A stretch of 64,000 nt of DNA from JBQTII01 sp052387905 (GTDB lineage Bacteria; Actinomycetota; Actinomycetes; Sporichthyales; Sporichthyaceae), in assembly GCA_052387905.1 (NCBI GenBank), contig JBQTIR010000002.1, forward strand, positions 25,345 through 89,344, in the 5' to 3' direction. Numbering within the stretch: position 1 is the first letter of the stretch; every line of letters starts with the position of its first letter. The position numbers and the translations under genes were made by a program. The notes below the pieces were generated by a model. It saw nothing but the letters and a program-made list of their open reading frames with translations. It ran no database searches and had not been told where the DNA came from. Of the stretch, positions 35,619-42,871 are shown piece by piece.

Positions 35619-36599
35619 GTGAGCATCGACGTCAGCGGGCTTGCGGACGGGGTGCGGGCTCGGGACCGGGCCGCGGTCGGGCGGGCCATCACCCTGGTGG
35701 AGTCGACGCGCGCGGATCACCGGACGCACGCCGCCGAGCTGCTCGACGCCCTCGGCCCGGATCCGGCGAGCGTGCGCCGGGTCGGGATCACCGGCGTGCC
35801 CGGCGTCGGGAAGTCGACCTTCATCGACTCGCTCGGGACCTGGCTGACCGGGCGCGGACACCAGGTCGCCGTGGTCGCGGTCGATCCGAGTTCGGGCCGC
35901 TCCGGCGGCTCGATCCTGGGCGACAAGACGCGGATGGCGCGCCTGGCGCTCAACGACGCGGCGTTCATCCGGCCCTCCCCCACCGCCGGAACCCTCGGCG
36001 GGGTCGCCCGGGCCACGCGCTCGGCGATGGTGGTGCTGGCCGCCGCCGGCTACGACGTGATCCTGGTCGAGACCGTCGGGGTCGGGCAGTCCGAGACCAC
36101 CGTCGCGCAGATGACCGACTCCTTCCTGCTGCTCGCGCTGGCGCGGACCGGGGACCAACTCCAAGGCATCAAGAAGGGCGTGCTTGAACTCGCCGACGTC
36201 GTCGCGGTGAACAAGGCCGACGGACCGCACGAAGGCGAGGCCCGCCGGGCCGCCCGCGAGCTGTCCGGGGCCTTGCACCTGCTGAGCAACTCCGACACCG
36301 GCTGGACCGCTCCGGTGCTCACCTGCTCCGGCCTGCACGACGGCGGCCTGGCCGAGGTGTGGGAGGCCCTGGACTCCCACCTGAAGCACCTGCACTCCAC
36401 CGGCCGCTTCGCCGCAATGCGCGCGCAGCAGCAGGTCGACTGGATGTGGGCCAGCGTCCGCGACGACCTCGACCAGCGCCTACGCGCCCACCCCGGCGTC
36501 GGCGGCGTCCGCGCCGGTCTGGAGGCGAAGGTCCGCGCCGGGGAGCTCTCCCCCGTCCACGCCGCCGACCACATCGTCACCGAGTTCCTGCAGGGCTGA
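35619..36599 (+). CDS. meaB: Methylmalonyl-CoA mutase-associated GTPase
   Basis: 326 aa from GTG 35619; GTG 35616 or an ATG at 35589 inside the repeat are alternatives, and no start has a strong ribosome-binding site. G3E-family GTPase: Walker A GVPGVGKS (59-66), VAVVAVDPSSGRSGGSILGDKTRM, DVILVETVGVGQSE and the base-recognition ADVVAVNKADG. MeaB protects MCM and gates delivery of adenosylcobalamin. Its position after mutAB is the standard one. Confidence 0.93.
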   Translation: MSIDVSGLADGVRARDRAAVGRAITLVESTRADHRTHAAELLDALGPDPASVRRVGITGVPGVGKSTFIDSLGTWLTGRGHQVAVVAVDPSSGRSGGSILGDKTRMARLALNDAAFIRPSPTAGTLGGVARATRSAMVVLAAAGYDVILVETVGVGQSETTVAQMTDSFLLLALARTGDQLQGIKKGVLELADVVAVNKADGPHEGEARRAARELSGALHLLSNSDTGWTAPVLTCSGLHDGGLAEVWEALDSHLKHLHSTGRFAAMRAQQQVDWMWASVRDDLDQRLRAHPGVGGVRAGLEAKVRAGELSPVHAADHIVTEFLQG

Positions 36600-36606
36600 C
36601 GCAGCA

Positions 36607-37146
36607 TCACGAGCGCGGATAGACCGGAAGCCCGCGAATCTTCTCCAGCCGTGCGTCGTCGTCGCCGAGGTAGTCGGCGATCTGTGCCTCCAACGCCGCC
36701 GGGTCAATCGTCCGGGCGTCGGCCATGTTGCCCAGGTCGATCCAATCCTTCGGACGATTGAAGAAGGCTTTGAACACTGCGAGGTCCTCGCAGGCCAGGA
36801 AGGGCAGCAGCCGCCCACCGACCTGCTGCTCACGGATTCGAGCGCCCACCTCAACGTGGAAGTCGTCGACGCTGAAGAACAGGTCCACCGGGGTCTCATC
36901 CCAGGCAAGTCGCGCTTGACCGTCACGTCTGAGCATCCGCAGTTCGATCTCGGTCCAGGCGACCTCCACGGGAAGCGCGGCGAGCGTCTCCTCGATGCGA
37001 CCAACCGGAACGAAAATGTTCAGATCGATGTCCGCGGTGGTGCGCGGTTGTCGAATACAGAAGTTCAACGCGAGTGCGCCACCGAACGCGTGGGGGATGC
37101 CCGCGGCCCTCAATCCGTCGTGGAGCGCGAGCATCTTCTCGATCAT
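36607..37146 (-). CDS. Nucleotidyltransferase, AbiEii/MNT-like (possible toxin)
   Basis: 179 aa. HAFGGALALNFC and the acidic TTADIDLNIF (Asp-39, Asp-41) match the DNA polymerase beta-like nucleotidyltransferase core; VDLFFSVDDFHVEV supplies a third acidic strand. The C-terminus LACEDLAVFKAFFNRPKDWI is typical of AbiEii-like stand-alone NTases. It overlaps the upstream helix-turn-helix gene by 4 nt, so a toxin-antitoxin type pair is likely. Convergent with meaB. Confidence 0.75.
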   Translation of the reverse strand: MIEKMLALHDGLRAAGIPHAFGGALALNFCIRQPRTTADIDLNIFVPVGRIEETLAALPVEVAWTEIELRMLRRDGQARLAWDETPVDLFFSVDDFHVEVGARIREQQVGGRLLPFLACEDLAVFKAFFNRPKDWIDLGNMADARTIDPAALEAQIADYLGDDDARLEKIRGLPVYPRS

Positions 37147-37442
37147 CGGCGGCGGAAGATCGGTGCCTCGAGCATCGGGTTGTGGGTGGCAGGGAACAGC
37201 TGGGCGAGTTCCAGCAGCCCCACGATCTCGCGGTCGCGCACGTCCGGGTCGAACTCCAACGGCTTGCGCTCGAGATTCAAGGTCAGCCGGTACCCGGTCG
37301 CGTCAAGAATGCGCGCCAGCGTCGTAGTGGAGGGCGACTTCCTCCCGGCCTCATAGGCAAGCAGGGTGGAGTGCGACGTGCCGGCCTTCTCCGCCAAGGC
37401 ACGCAACGACAGGCGCGCTTCCATACGGCATTTAGTGATCAT
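37143..37442 (-). CDS. XRE-type helix-turn-helix regulator (possible antitoxin)
   Basis: 99 aa from ATG 37442 (GTG 37457 also possible). LSLRALAEKAGTSHSTLLAY-EAGRKSPSTTTLARIL is a standard Cro/C1 HTH (about 10-50). The tail LNLERKPLEFDPDVRDREIV-GLLELAQLFP may bind the NTase. It is the first gene of the pair, coupled by ATGA to the nucleotidyltransferase gene. A perfect 18-bp palindrome just upstream suggests autorepression. Confidence 0.75.
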   Translation of the reverse strand: MITKCRMEARLSLRALAEKAGTSHSTLLAYEAGRKSPSTTTLARILDATGYRLTLNLERKPLEFDPDVRDREIVGLLELAQLFPATHNPMLEAPIFRRR

Positions 37443-37465
37443 CTCGCCGACATCCACACCTCGAT

Positions 37466-37483
37466 GGTACCCGATCGGGTACC
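37466..37483. promoter_or_regulatory. Perfect 18-bp palindrome GGTACCCGATCGGGTACC
   Basis: Located 24 nt before the HTH gene start on the minus strand, in the gap to the hydrolase gene. Position and symmetry fit an operator for the HTH protein. Confidence 0.6.
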
Positions 37484-37512
37484 GCGCCGGAATGGAACGG
37501 GCTAGACCAAGC

Positions 37513-39192
37513 TCAGCGGCGGGCCTGGCCCTGGACCGGCAGGCTGATCGCGGAGCCCTTGCGGCCGGCGAAGACCAGCAGGGTGCCACTGGTGGGCGTG
37601 GTGGGCTCGATCATCGCCAGGTCCCCGGTACTGACGGTGATCCGCAGCAGGTGTCCGGCGCGCAGGCGCCAATGCGTCGGGAGCAGTTCGACGTCGTAGG
37701 TGTAGGCCCGCCCAGGAGTCAGGGTGAGGGGGCCGATGTGACCCTGGCGGTGCGAGGCACGCAGCCAGCCCGAGGTGATGACCGTCGAGGTCCCGTCCGG
37801 GGCGACGTCCTGCAGGCGCACGACGAGGTTCGCGTCCGGGACGGAGAGCGCCGCACGCAGGTGCATGACCGGAGCGCCGAGAATCACCAGGTCCGAGGCC
37901 AACGGGGCGCCGTCGAAGCGGATCCGGCTCATGTCCTGCTGGCGCTGGTCGTTGCCCGGGGTGTCGGGTGAGCCGTAAAGACCGCGGTCGGTGCAGGAGC
38001 ACCCGTTGTCGAACGGATTGAGGGCGTGGGCGTAGGTGGTGGTCGCGGTCAGACCTTCGGGGCCGACAAGCGCGAGCCGGTTGCCGGGCTCGACGGGGAT
38101 GTCCTTGAGCTGGACGAACTGCCCGCCGTTCTTCGGCAACTCCCAGCTGGTGACCTTGGTGCCCGGCTTGGGCGCACCGGGCCGCTGCATCAGCAGCCGG
38201 TCGAACCAGCCGAGCAGGGCCCGCTCGACAATCGCAAAATCCGGGGCACCGGGGATGAAGTCCGCGTGGGCCAGCGGGAGCATCAGCAGGTTGGACTGGT
38301 CCCTGGCGCCCTGGAAGTTGCGCACCATGCCTTCGGGGAACAGGTCGTGCCAGCCGCCGATGCCCAGGATCGGGATGTCGGATTTGTCGACGGCCTCGAT
38401 GTCGACGGCGAGGGACTTCCAGTACGCGTCGTAGTTCGGGTGGGCGTTGGCCCGGGCCTCGAAATCGACGAACTCCGGGGCATTGGCCACCGCGTCGGGC
38501 AGCGGCTGATCCGGCAGCGAGGTCGCGTAGCTGACCGCGGGGAACGAGCGCAGCGACGTGCCGCGGGTGCCGCCCGGGTAGGTGATCTCGCGGTAGGCGT
38601 CCTGGTAGGCAACGATCGGCACAGCGGCCTTGAGGTGAGCCGGGTTCGCGGCGACGGCCTTGTAGGTGGAGATGCCGCCGTAGCTGACCCCGGTCTGACC
38701 GACCCGGCCGTTGCTGAAGGGCTGCGTCCCGGCCCACTCGATCAGGTCGACGTTGTCCCGCGTCTCCTGCGCCTCGAAGGGCCGCCACAAGCCGGCGGTG
38801 CCGCCGGTGCCCCTCGGTGAGCAGGTGAGCGTGACGTAGCCGCGCTGGGTCAACCGTTCGGCCATCGGCGCGAACGCGGTGATCTGCAGGGCTCGGTAGG
38901 CGAAGAAGTTGGTGATGACGACCGGATGCTGGCCGGGAACCGCGACGCCGCCGAGGGCGGGCTCGAGCTTGGTGCAACGCATCGCCGCGCCGTCGCGCAT
39001 CGGAACGCGGACCTCGCTCGACAGCGCCGCGAACTCTGCGGGGCGGTCATAGGTCAGCCAGGCGGGAACCGGTCCGGGGCCGAGGGTGGGGGCGGCAGGT
39101 GCCTGAGCGCCGGCCGGGGTGGTGATACCCAGACCCGCCGCCACCAGACCGAACGCCAAGGCGCTGACGGTGACGCGGCCGATCCGACGCAT
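37513..39192 (-). CDS. Secreted CocE/NonD-type alpha/beta hydrolase
   Basis: 559 aa. The first about 29 residues are a signal peptide (MRRIGRVTVSALAFGLVAAG followed by TTPAGAQA, cleavage after AQA). The alpha/beta hydrolase core has VRVPMRDGAAMRC, the oxyanion strand TNFFAYRA, LTCSPRGTGGTAGLW and the nucleophile elbow GQTGVSYGGIS. A C-terminal jelly-roll domain, as in X-Pro dipeptidyl-peptidases and cocaine esterase, occupies about 380-550 (LVVRLQDVAPDGTSTVITSG, HWRLRAGHLLRITVS). Extracellular esterase, amidase or peptidase; substrate unknown. The stop is 30 nt from the antitoxin operator, so termination there is unclear. Confidence 0.85.
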   Translation of the reverse strand: MRRIGRVTVSALAFGLVAAGLGITTPAGAQAPAAPTLGPGPVPAWLTYDRPAEFAALSSEVRVPMRDGAAMRCTKLEPALGGVAVPGQHPVVITNFFAYRALQITAFAPMAERLTQRGYVTLTCSPRGTGGTAGLWRPFEAQETRDNVDLIEWAGTQPFSNGRVGQTGVSYGGISTYKAVAANPAHLKAAVPIVAYQDAYREITYPGGTRGTSLRSFPAVSYATSLPDQPLPDAVANAPEFVDFEARANAHPNYDAYWKSLAVDIEAVDKSDIPILGIGGWHDLFPEGMVRNFQGARDQSNLLMLPLAHADFIPGAPDFAIVERALLGWFDRLLMQRPGAPKPGTKVTSWELPKNGGQFVQLKDIPVEPGNRLALVGPEGLTATTTYAHALNPFDNGCSCTDRGLYGSPDTPGNDQRQQDMSRIRFDGAPLASDLVILGAPVMHLRAALSVPDANLVVRLQDVAPDGTSTVITSGWLRASHRQGHIGPLTLTPGRAYTYDVELLPTHWRLRAGHLLRITVSTGDLAMIEPTTPTSGTLLVFAGRKGSAISLPVQGQARR

Positions 39193-39309
39193 GTGCCCTC
39201 CGAGGTTCTGTAGCTACCTCGGTGAGGTTATCCCGGCAATCTGGGGGAATCCGCCCGATTCGCGACATGCTCACCCGTTCGGAGCGCGCGGCCACCCGCT
39301 CGGCCGCTC

Positions 39310-39741
39310 TCAGCAGCGCTCGGCGTCGCCGATCACGATGGGATTGAGCACCTTGGTGCCGGTGGCGGGGTCGAGGGTCTTGAGCACGGCCTGGCACTGC
39401 CAGCCTTCGGGCATCGTGACCGACCCGGTGAAGGCCCCGTCACGGTCGGTGTCGAACGTCGCGAGGCGGACCTTGCGCCTGTCCTGGTCGGAGTTGACGG
39501 AAGATGCACGGAAAACACTCGCACTGCCGCGCAGATCGACCACCAGCTGCGCAAGGGGCGGGAAGCTGCTGATCTGGATGCGCAGGACGCCGCCGGCATC
39601 AGGGTTGTTCGTGGTGAGCTCGACCCGGGCGGTGGCGGTGTAGGGGACGGGGGCGGCGATGGCGCCGTTCATCGTGACCGGCACCAGTCCGGCACCAGCC
39701 GCCACTCCCGCGGCGATACCTGTCCGCACGGCGTTCTTCAT
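39310..39741 (-). CDS. Small secreted Ig-like protein 1
   Basis: 143 aa. Signal peptide about 1-30 (MKNAVRTGIAAGVAAGAGLV, ending GAIAAP). The mature part is one beta-rich domain with DTDRDGAFTGSVTMPEGWQC, matching the pattern of bacterial Ig-like modules (ADxxGxFTGxVxxP). Two Cys near the end (WQCQ and AERC) may form a disulfide. It is distantly related to the protein at 42127, with which it brackets a phosphatase and a DUF4143 gene. No known function. Confidence 0.65.
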   Translation of the reverse strand: MKNAVRTGIAAGVAAGAGLVPVTMNGAIAAPVPYTATARVELTTNNPDAGGVLRIQISSFPPLAQLVVDLRGSASVFRASSVNSDQDRRKVRLATFDTDRDGAFTGSVTMPEGWQCQAVLKTLDPATGTKVLNPIVIGDAERC

Positions 39742-39798
39742 CGGATCCCCCTTGGTTACCTCTAGTCCGACGTCCGCACGCGCCCAGCGGTCGATCGG

Positions 39799-39815
39799 TG
39801 TGACATGTCGTCACA
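39799..39815. promoter_or_regulatory. Inverted repeat TGTGAC-N5-GTCACA with GACATGTC core
   Basis: Lies 57 nt upstream of the secreted Ig-like gene. The outer halves resemble a CRP site but the spacing is 7, not 6. A second inverted repeat, GATGTC-N2-GACATC, is at 39912-39925. Both may be operators in this 247-bp gap. Confidence 0.35.
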
Positions 39816-39988
39816 TCACCCGTCACGCTAGGCACCGCCGCAGAGTCGGGCAAGCAGCCCGAACGGCATGTCTCGGTGAACTTGGTGGGTGAGGTCGCAG
39901 GTCACAGGCACGATGTCGGGACATCTGGGGAACAACGGGTACGAATCACCCGCGTCGCTCGTCCCGGCTCATCAGGTCCGCCGCGACA

Positions 39989-40591
39989 ATGAGCACCGTG
40001 ATGACTCCCCGCATCGACATCCTGTTCGTGTGTACCGGCAACATCTGCCGCTCGCCATTCGCCGAGCTGATCACCGCCCACCTGCTGCGCGAGGCACTCG
40101 GGCCCGGGGCCGAGGCGTTCCGCGTGCACAGCGCCGGCACTGCCGGCCTGGACGGGTGGGCGATGAACGCCGACAGCCGGGCCGAGTTGGCGCCGTGGAA
40201 TCTGCACACCGAGCCGTCGGATCCATTCCGCGCACGCCTGCTCACCCCGTCGATGCTGGCGGAGGCGGACCTGGTGCTCGGTCTGGCGACCGAACATCGC
40301 TCGGCGGCGCTAAGCGTCTACCCCAAGGCGATGCCGAAGGTTTTCACCTTGCGTGAGTTCGCGCGCCTGGTCGCCACGATCGAGCCGGCCGGGCTCGGGA
40401 CTGACCCCGTCGAGCGCACGCACACGCTGATCGAGCGGGCCCGCGGCCGGCGCGGGAGCGTACGCGCGAACCACCCCGACGATGACACCGTCATCGACCC
40501 CTACGGCCGAAGCCCCCGCACGCATCGCGAGGTCGCAACCCAGATTGCGGGCGCTTCGGCAGTGGTCGTGACCGCGATCAGCGGCAGCTGA
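39989..40591 (+). CDS. Low-molecular-weight protein tyrosine phosphatase
   Basis: 200 aa (ATG 39989; ATG 40001 also possible). The P-loop C-x5-R is FVCTGNICRSPFAEL (Cys-15, Arg-21). The general acid Asp is in IDPYGRSPRTHREVATQ near the C-terminus. Residues TEPSDPFRARLLTPSMLAEA are typical. Such phosphatases dephosphorylate tyrosine autokinases in polysaccharide export, and the BY-kinase of the locus is at 54628, so it may be its partner. A 44-bp stretch of its 3' end is repeated at 42047. Confidence 0.85.
   Translation: MSTVMTPRIDILFVCTGNICRSPFAELITAHLLREALGPGAEAFRVHSAGTAGLDGWAMNADSRAELAPWNLHTEPSDPFRARLLTPSMLAEADLVLGLATEHRSAALSVYPKAMPKVFTLREFARLVATIEPAGLGTDPVERTHTLIERARGRRGSVRANHPDDDTVIDPYGRSPRTHREVATQIAGASAVVVTAISGS
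40508..40551 (+). repeat. Direct repeat, left copy (within phosphatase 3' end)
   Basis: 44 bp beginning CGAAGCCCCCGCACGCATCG. It matches 42047-42090 at 40 of 44 positions. It encodes GRSPRTHREVATQIAG of the phosphatase. Confidence 0.85.
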
Positions 40592-40677
40592 CGACACCGT
40601 GGGCGCGCGCCGCAGAGAACGGGATAAAGTGACCGCAGAAAACCCGATAATACTCCCTCACACATCCTGATTTCGGG

Positions 40678-40690
40678 TACTCTCCTCCCA
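40678..40690 (+). promoter_or_regulatory. TACTCT -10 box for a leaderless DUF4143 transcript
   Basis: TACTCT at 40678-40683, then 6 nt, then ATG 40690, with no ribosome-binding site. The upstream 40 bp are AT-rich for this genome, and ACCCGA (40642-40647) and TCGGGT (40673-40678) form inverted halves around them. Confidence 0.4.
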
Positions 40691-42000
40691 TGGGAGGACC
40701 CACCCCGCTGGTCGAACGGCGGCTTCTCAAGCTCGTCCCCGAACTGATGCGTGACGAGCCGGTAGTGGTCCTCGCCGGACCACGCACAGTGGGCAAGAGC
40801 ACGTTGCTTCGGTGCCTTGCCCAGATCTCGAACGCGAGGGTGCTCGACCTGGACGACCCTGCGGTGCGCAGGTTGGTCGCCGACGACCTGGGCTTCTATG
40901 TCGGCGGACCTCAACCAGTTTTCATCGATGAGTTCCAGCACGTCCCGACGCTGCTGGATGCCATCAAGGCCGAGTTGAATCGGGACACGCGGCCGGGCCG
41001 CTTCGTGCTCACCGGATCGACCCGATTCTCCGCTCTCCCGCACACGGCCCAGTCGCTGACTGGGCGCGTGCACATCCATAACGTCTGGCCACTGAGCCAA
41101 GGTGAACTCGGCGGTGCGCCCCAGTCGTTCGTGCAGCGACTGCTCGATGAGCCCGGTTCGGCACTGCCCCGCGAACCCAGCGACTCTTCCCGCGCCGATT
41201 ACGCGGCACGCGTGCTTGCCGGCGGTCTGCCTGCCGCGCTCGCCCGCGAGGGGGAGCGTCCGCGCACACGGTGGTTCGACAACTACGTCTCGCTGGTCAT
41301 CGAGCGCGATCTGGCCGAGTTGCGTGATGTGCGGCAAGCGGCGGTGCTCTCGAGCTTCCTGCGCCGACTGGCCTCGCAGACGGCGCAGGTCCTCAATATC
41401 GCGGCAGCCAGTCGTGCGGAGGGACTGACGCCCACTACGGGCGAGGACTACACCCGATTGTTGGAGGCGGTGTTTCTCGTTCACCGTCTCCCCGCATGGG
41501 GAACGACGCTGTCATCGCGGGTGAACAAGCTCCCCAAGGTCCACGTGGTCGACGTCGGCCTCGGGGGGCGATTGCTCGGCATCACTGGGCGTCAGATCGA
41601 GTCGCGCCGGCCTGCGGTCATGACGGAATTCGGGCACCTGCTGGAGAGCTTCGCCGTCAACGAGGTGCTCGCCCAGGCTGGTTGGCTCGACCGCGGCCTG
41701 ACACTCGGCCATTACCGCACCTCCGACGGACACGAGGTCGACCTGGTCATCGAGGAGGATGACGGCAGCGTGGTCGCTCTCGAAATCAAGGCTGGCTCGA
41801 CCTATCGAACGTCTGACCTGCGCGGCCTCGCGCAGCTACGCGACAAGCTGGGCGAGCGATTCAAAGCGGGCTACCTGCTGCACACCGGCGAGGGCGCCGG
41901 GCGACCCGACGCGAAACTCTACGTCGCCCCGATCGATGTCCTCTGGGGTGGAGGGCGCGTGCCACACCCGCGCGACCGCGATGGGCCCATCCGGAACTGA
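40690..42000 (+). CDS. AAA ATPase with DUF4143 C-terminal domain
   Basis: 436 aa. Walker A AGPRTVGKSTLLRC (about 29-42), Walker B PQPVFIDEFQHVP, sensor LTGSTRF. The C-terminal DUF4143 domain is a PD-(D/E)xK nuclease-like fold with GHEVDLVIEEDDGSVVALEIK holding the D-(x)n-E-x-K pattern. These proteins are common, poorly understood and often accessory. It is flanked by 44-bp direct repeats derived from the preceding phosphatase gene, so it looks like an insertion. Confidence 0.85.
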   Translation: MGGPTPLVERRLLKLVPELMRDEPVVVLAGPRTVGKSTLLRCLAQISNARVLDLDDPAVRRLVADDLGFYVGGPQPVFIDEFQHVPTLLDAIKAELNRDTRPGRFVLTGSTRFSALPHTAQSLTGRVHIHNVWPLSQGELGGAPQSFVQRLLDEPGSALPREPSDSSRADYAARVLAGGLPAALAREGERPRTRWFDNYVSLVIERDLAELRDVRQAAVLSSFLRRLASQTAQVLNIAAASRAEGLTPTTGEDYTRLLEAVFLVHRLPAWGTTLSSRVNKLPKVHVVDVGLGGRLLGITGRQIESRRPAVMTEFGHLLESFAVNEVLAQAGWLDRGLTLGHYRTSDGHEVDLVIEEDDGSVVALEIKAGSTYRTSDLRGLAQLRDKLGERFKAGYLLHTGEGAGRPDAKLYVAPIDVLWGGGRVPHPRDRDGPIRN

Positions 42001-42046
42001 CGATAAGTCCGCTCAACCGCGGGGACAGCGACAGTCCTGGCACGGG

Positions 42047-42090
42047 CGAAGCCCCCGCACGCATCGCGCGGTGGCGACGCAGATTGCGGG
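42047..42090 (+). repeat. Direct repeat, right copy (phosphatase remnant)
   Basis: 40 of 44 positions identical to 40508-40551, starting 47 nt after the DUF4143 stop. It still reads GRSPRTHRAVATQIAG, i.e. the phosphatase frame is preserved as an orphan fragment. Confidence 0.85.
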
Positions 42091-42126
42091 GCCTCGGGGG
42101 CGATCACCCGGGCGATCGCCGGCTGA

Positions 42127-42552
42127 TTACTTCTTCTTCTTTTTCTTCACCAGGCCGTTCTTGCACTTCTTGTTCTTGGGCGTCTTGATGGTGACCTTGA
42201 CCGAGGTCACGAGCTTGGTCTGGGCACCGGTCGAGCGCAGGGTGTGCTTGCCGCAGAACTTCTTCGGCAGCGCAATCCTCCCGGTGAATGACCCGGCCCC
42301 GTCCGCCTTGACCGACCGGAGGCGCTCGGGCTTGGACAAGATGTTGATGTTGATTCGCTCGCCCGGGAAATAGTTGCGCAGCGTGAGCTGAATGGACGCG
42401 CCATTCCCGGGCGTGGTGGTGCCCACCCCCGCAGTCGGCGTGTCGCCATACGGGGCAGCCACCGTCTCGGACCCGCTGGCCGGGGCCGCCGGACCGGCGA
42501 AGAGCGCGAAGGCCGCCGCTGTCGCGACGCCCGTTCGTGTCATGTGCTTCAT
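42127..42552 (-). CDS. Small secreted Ig-like protein 2 with lysine tail
   Basis: 141 aa; GGGGGAG 6 nt before ATG 42552. Signal peptide about 1-27 (TGVATAAAFALFAGPAAPAS). One Ig-like module: LRNYFPGERININILSKPER, SVKADGAGSFTGRIALPKKF, CGKHTLRSTG, the PGE...ADxxGxFTG...GxHTL pattern of adhesin-type repeats. The C-terminus is strongly basic, ending KKCKNGLVKKKKKK, which could bind anionic cell-wall polymers, polysaccharide or nucleic acid. It neighbours the polysaccharide locus. No known function. Confidence 0.65.
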   Translation of the reverse strand: MKHMTRTGVATAAAFALFAGPAAPASGSETVAAPYGDTPTAGVGTTTPGNGASIQLTLRNYFPGERININILSKPERLRSVKADGAGSFTGRIALPKKFCGKHTLRSTGAQTKLVTSVKVTIKTPKNKKCKNGLVKKKKKK

Positions 42553-42871
42553 GTGCGACTCCCCCGTTGCTCAGATACCTGATTTCGCATCAGCACATCA
42601 GCACACGCCCTCGTGATGCTGTCGCCCGACCCGACCCTAGGGGCCAGAATCGGACCGCGCCCAACCATCGCGCCCGGACGGGTGAAGCACCGCGAGCGGC
42701 AACCTCACCCACCCTGCCCCATGACGAGTGACTGCAATGCGGCCATTCGAGTGAACTTCCGAGATCCGCCCCCGCCCCGGCGTCTTCACCCAGTGATCGG
42801 CTCCGCCGTTCGGAGGCCGAGTCGGCGATAGCGTCGTCGCAACCCAGCCAGCTACTGCACCGGGGACGCTG
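42553..42871. other. 319-bp intergenic region
   Basis: Divergent gap between the lysine-tailed secreted protein (minus) and the DUF4012 gene (plus). It must hold both promoters, but I see no clear -35/-10 pair; TAGCG near 42829 is a weak candidate. CAGCACATCAGCACA near 42593-42607 is a short direct repeat. No gene seen. Confidence 0.4.

Noticed and set aside
39799..39815. Canonical CRP-type site
   Set aside because: The half-sites are 7 bp apart instead of 6, so I list it only as a generic inverted repeat.
40508..42090. Integrative element with att sites
   Set aside because: There is no integrase, excisionase or transposase between the repeats; only the duplication itself is supported.
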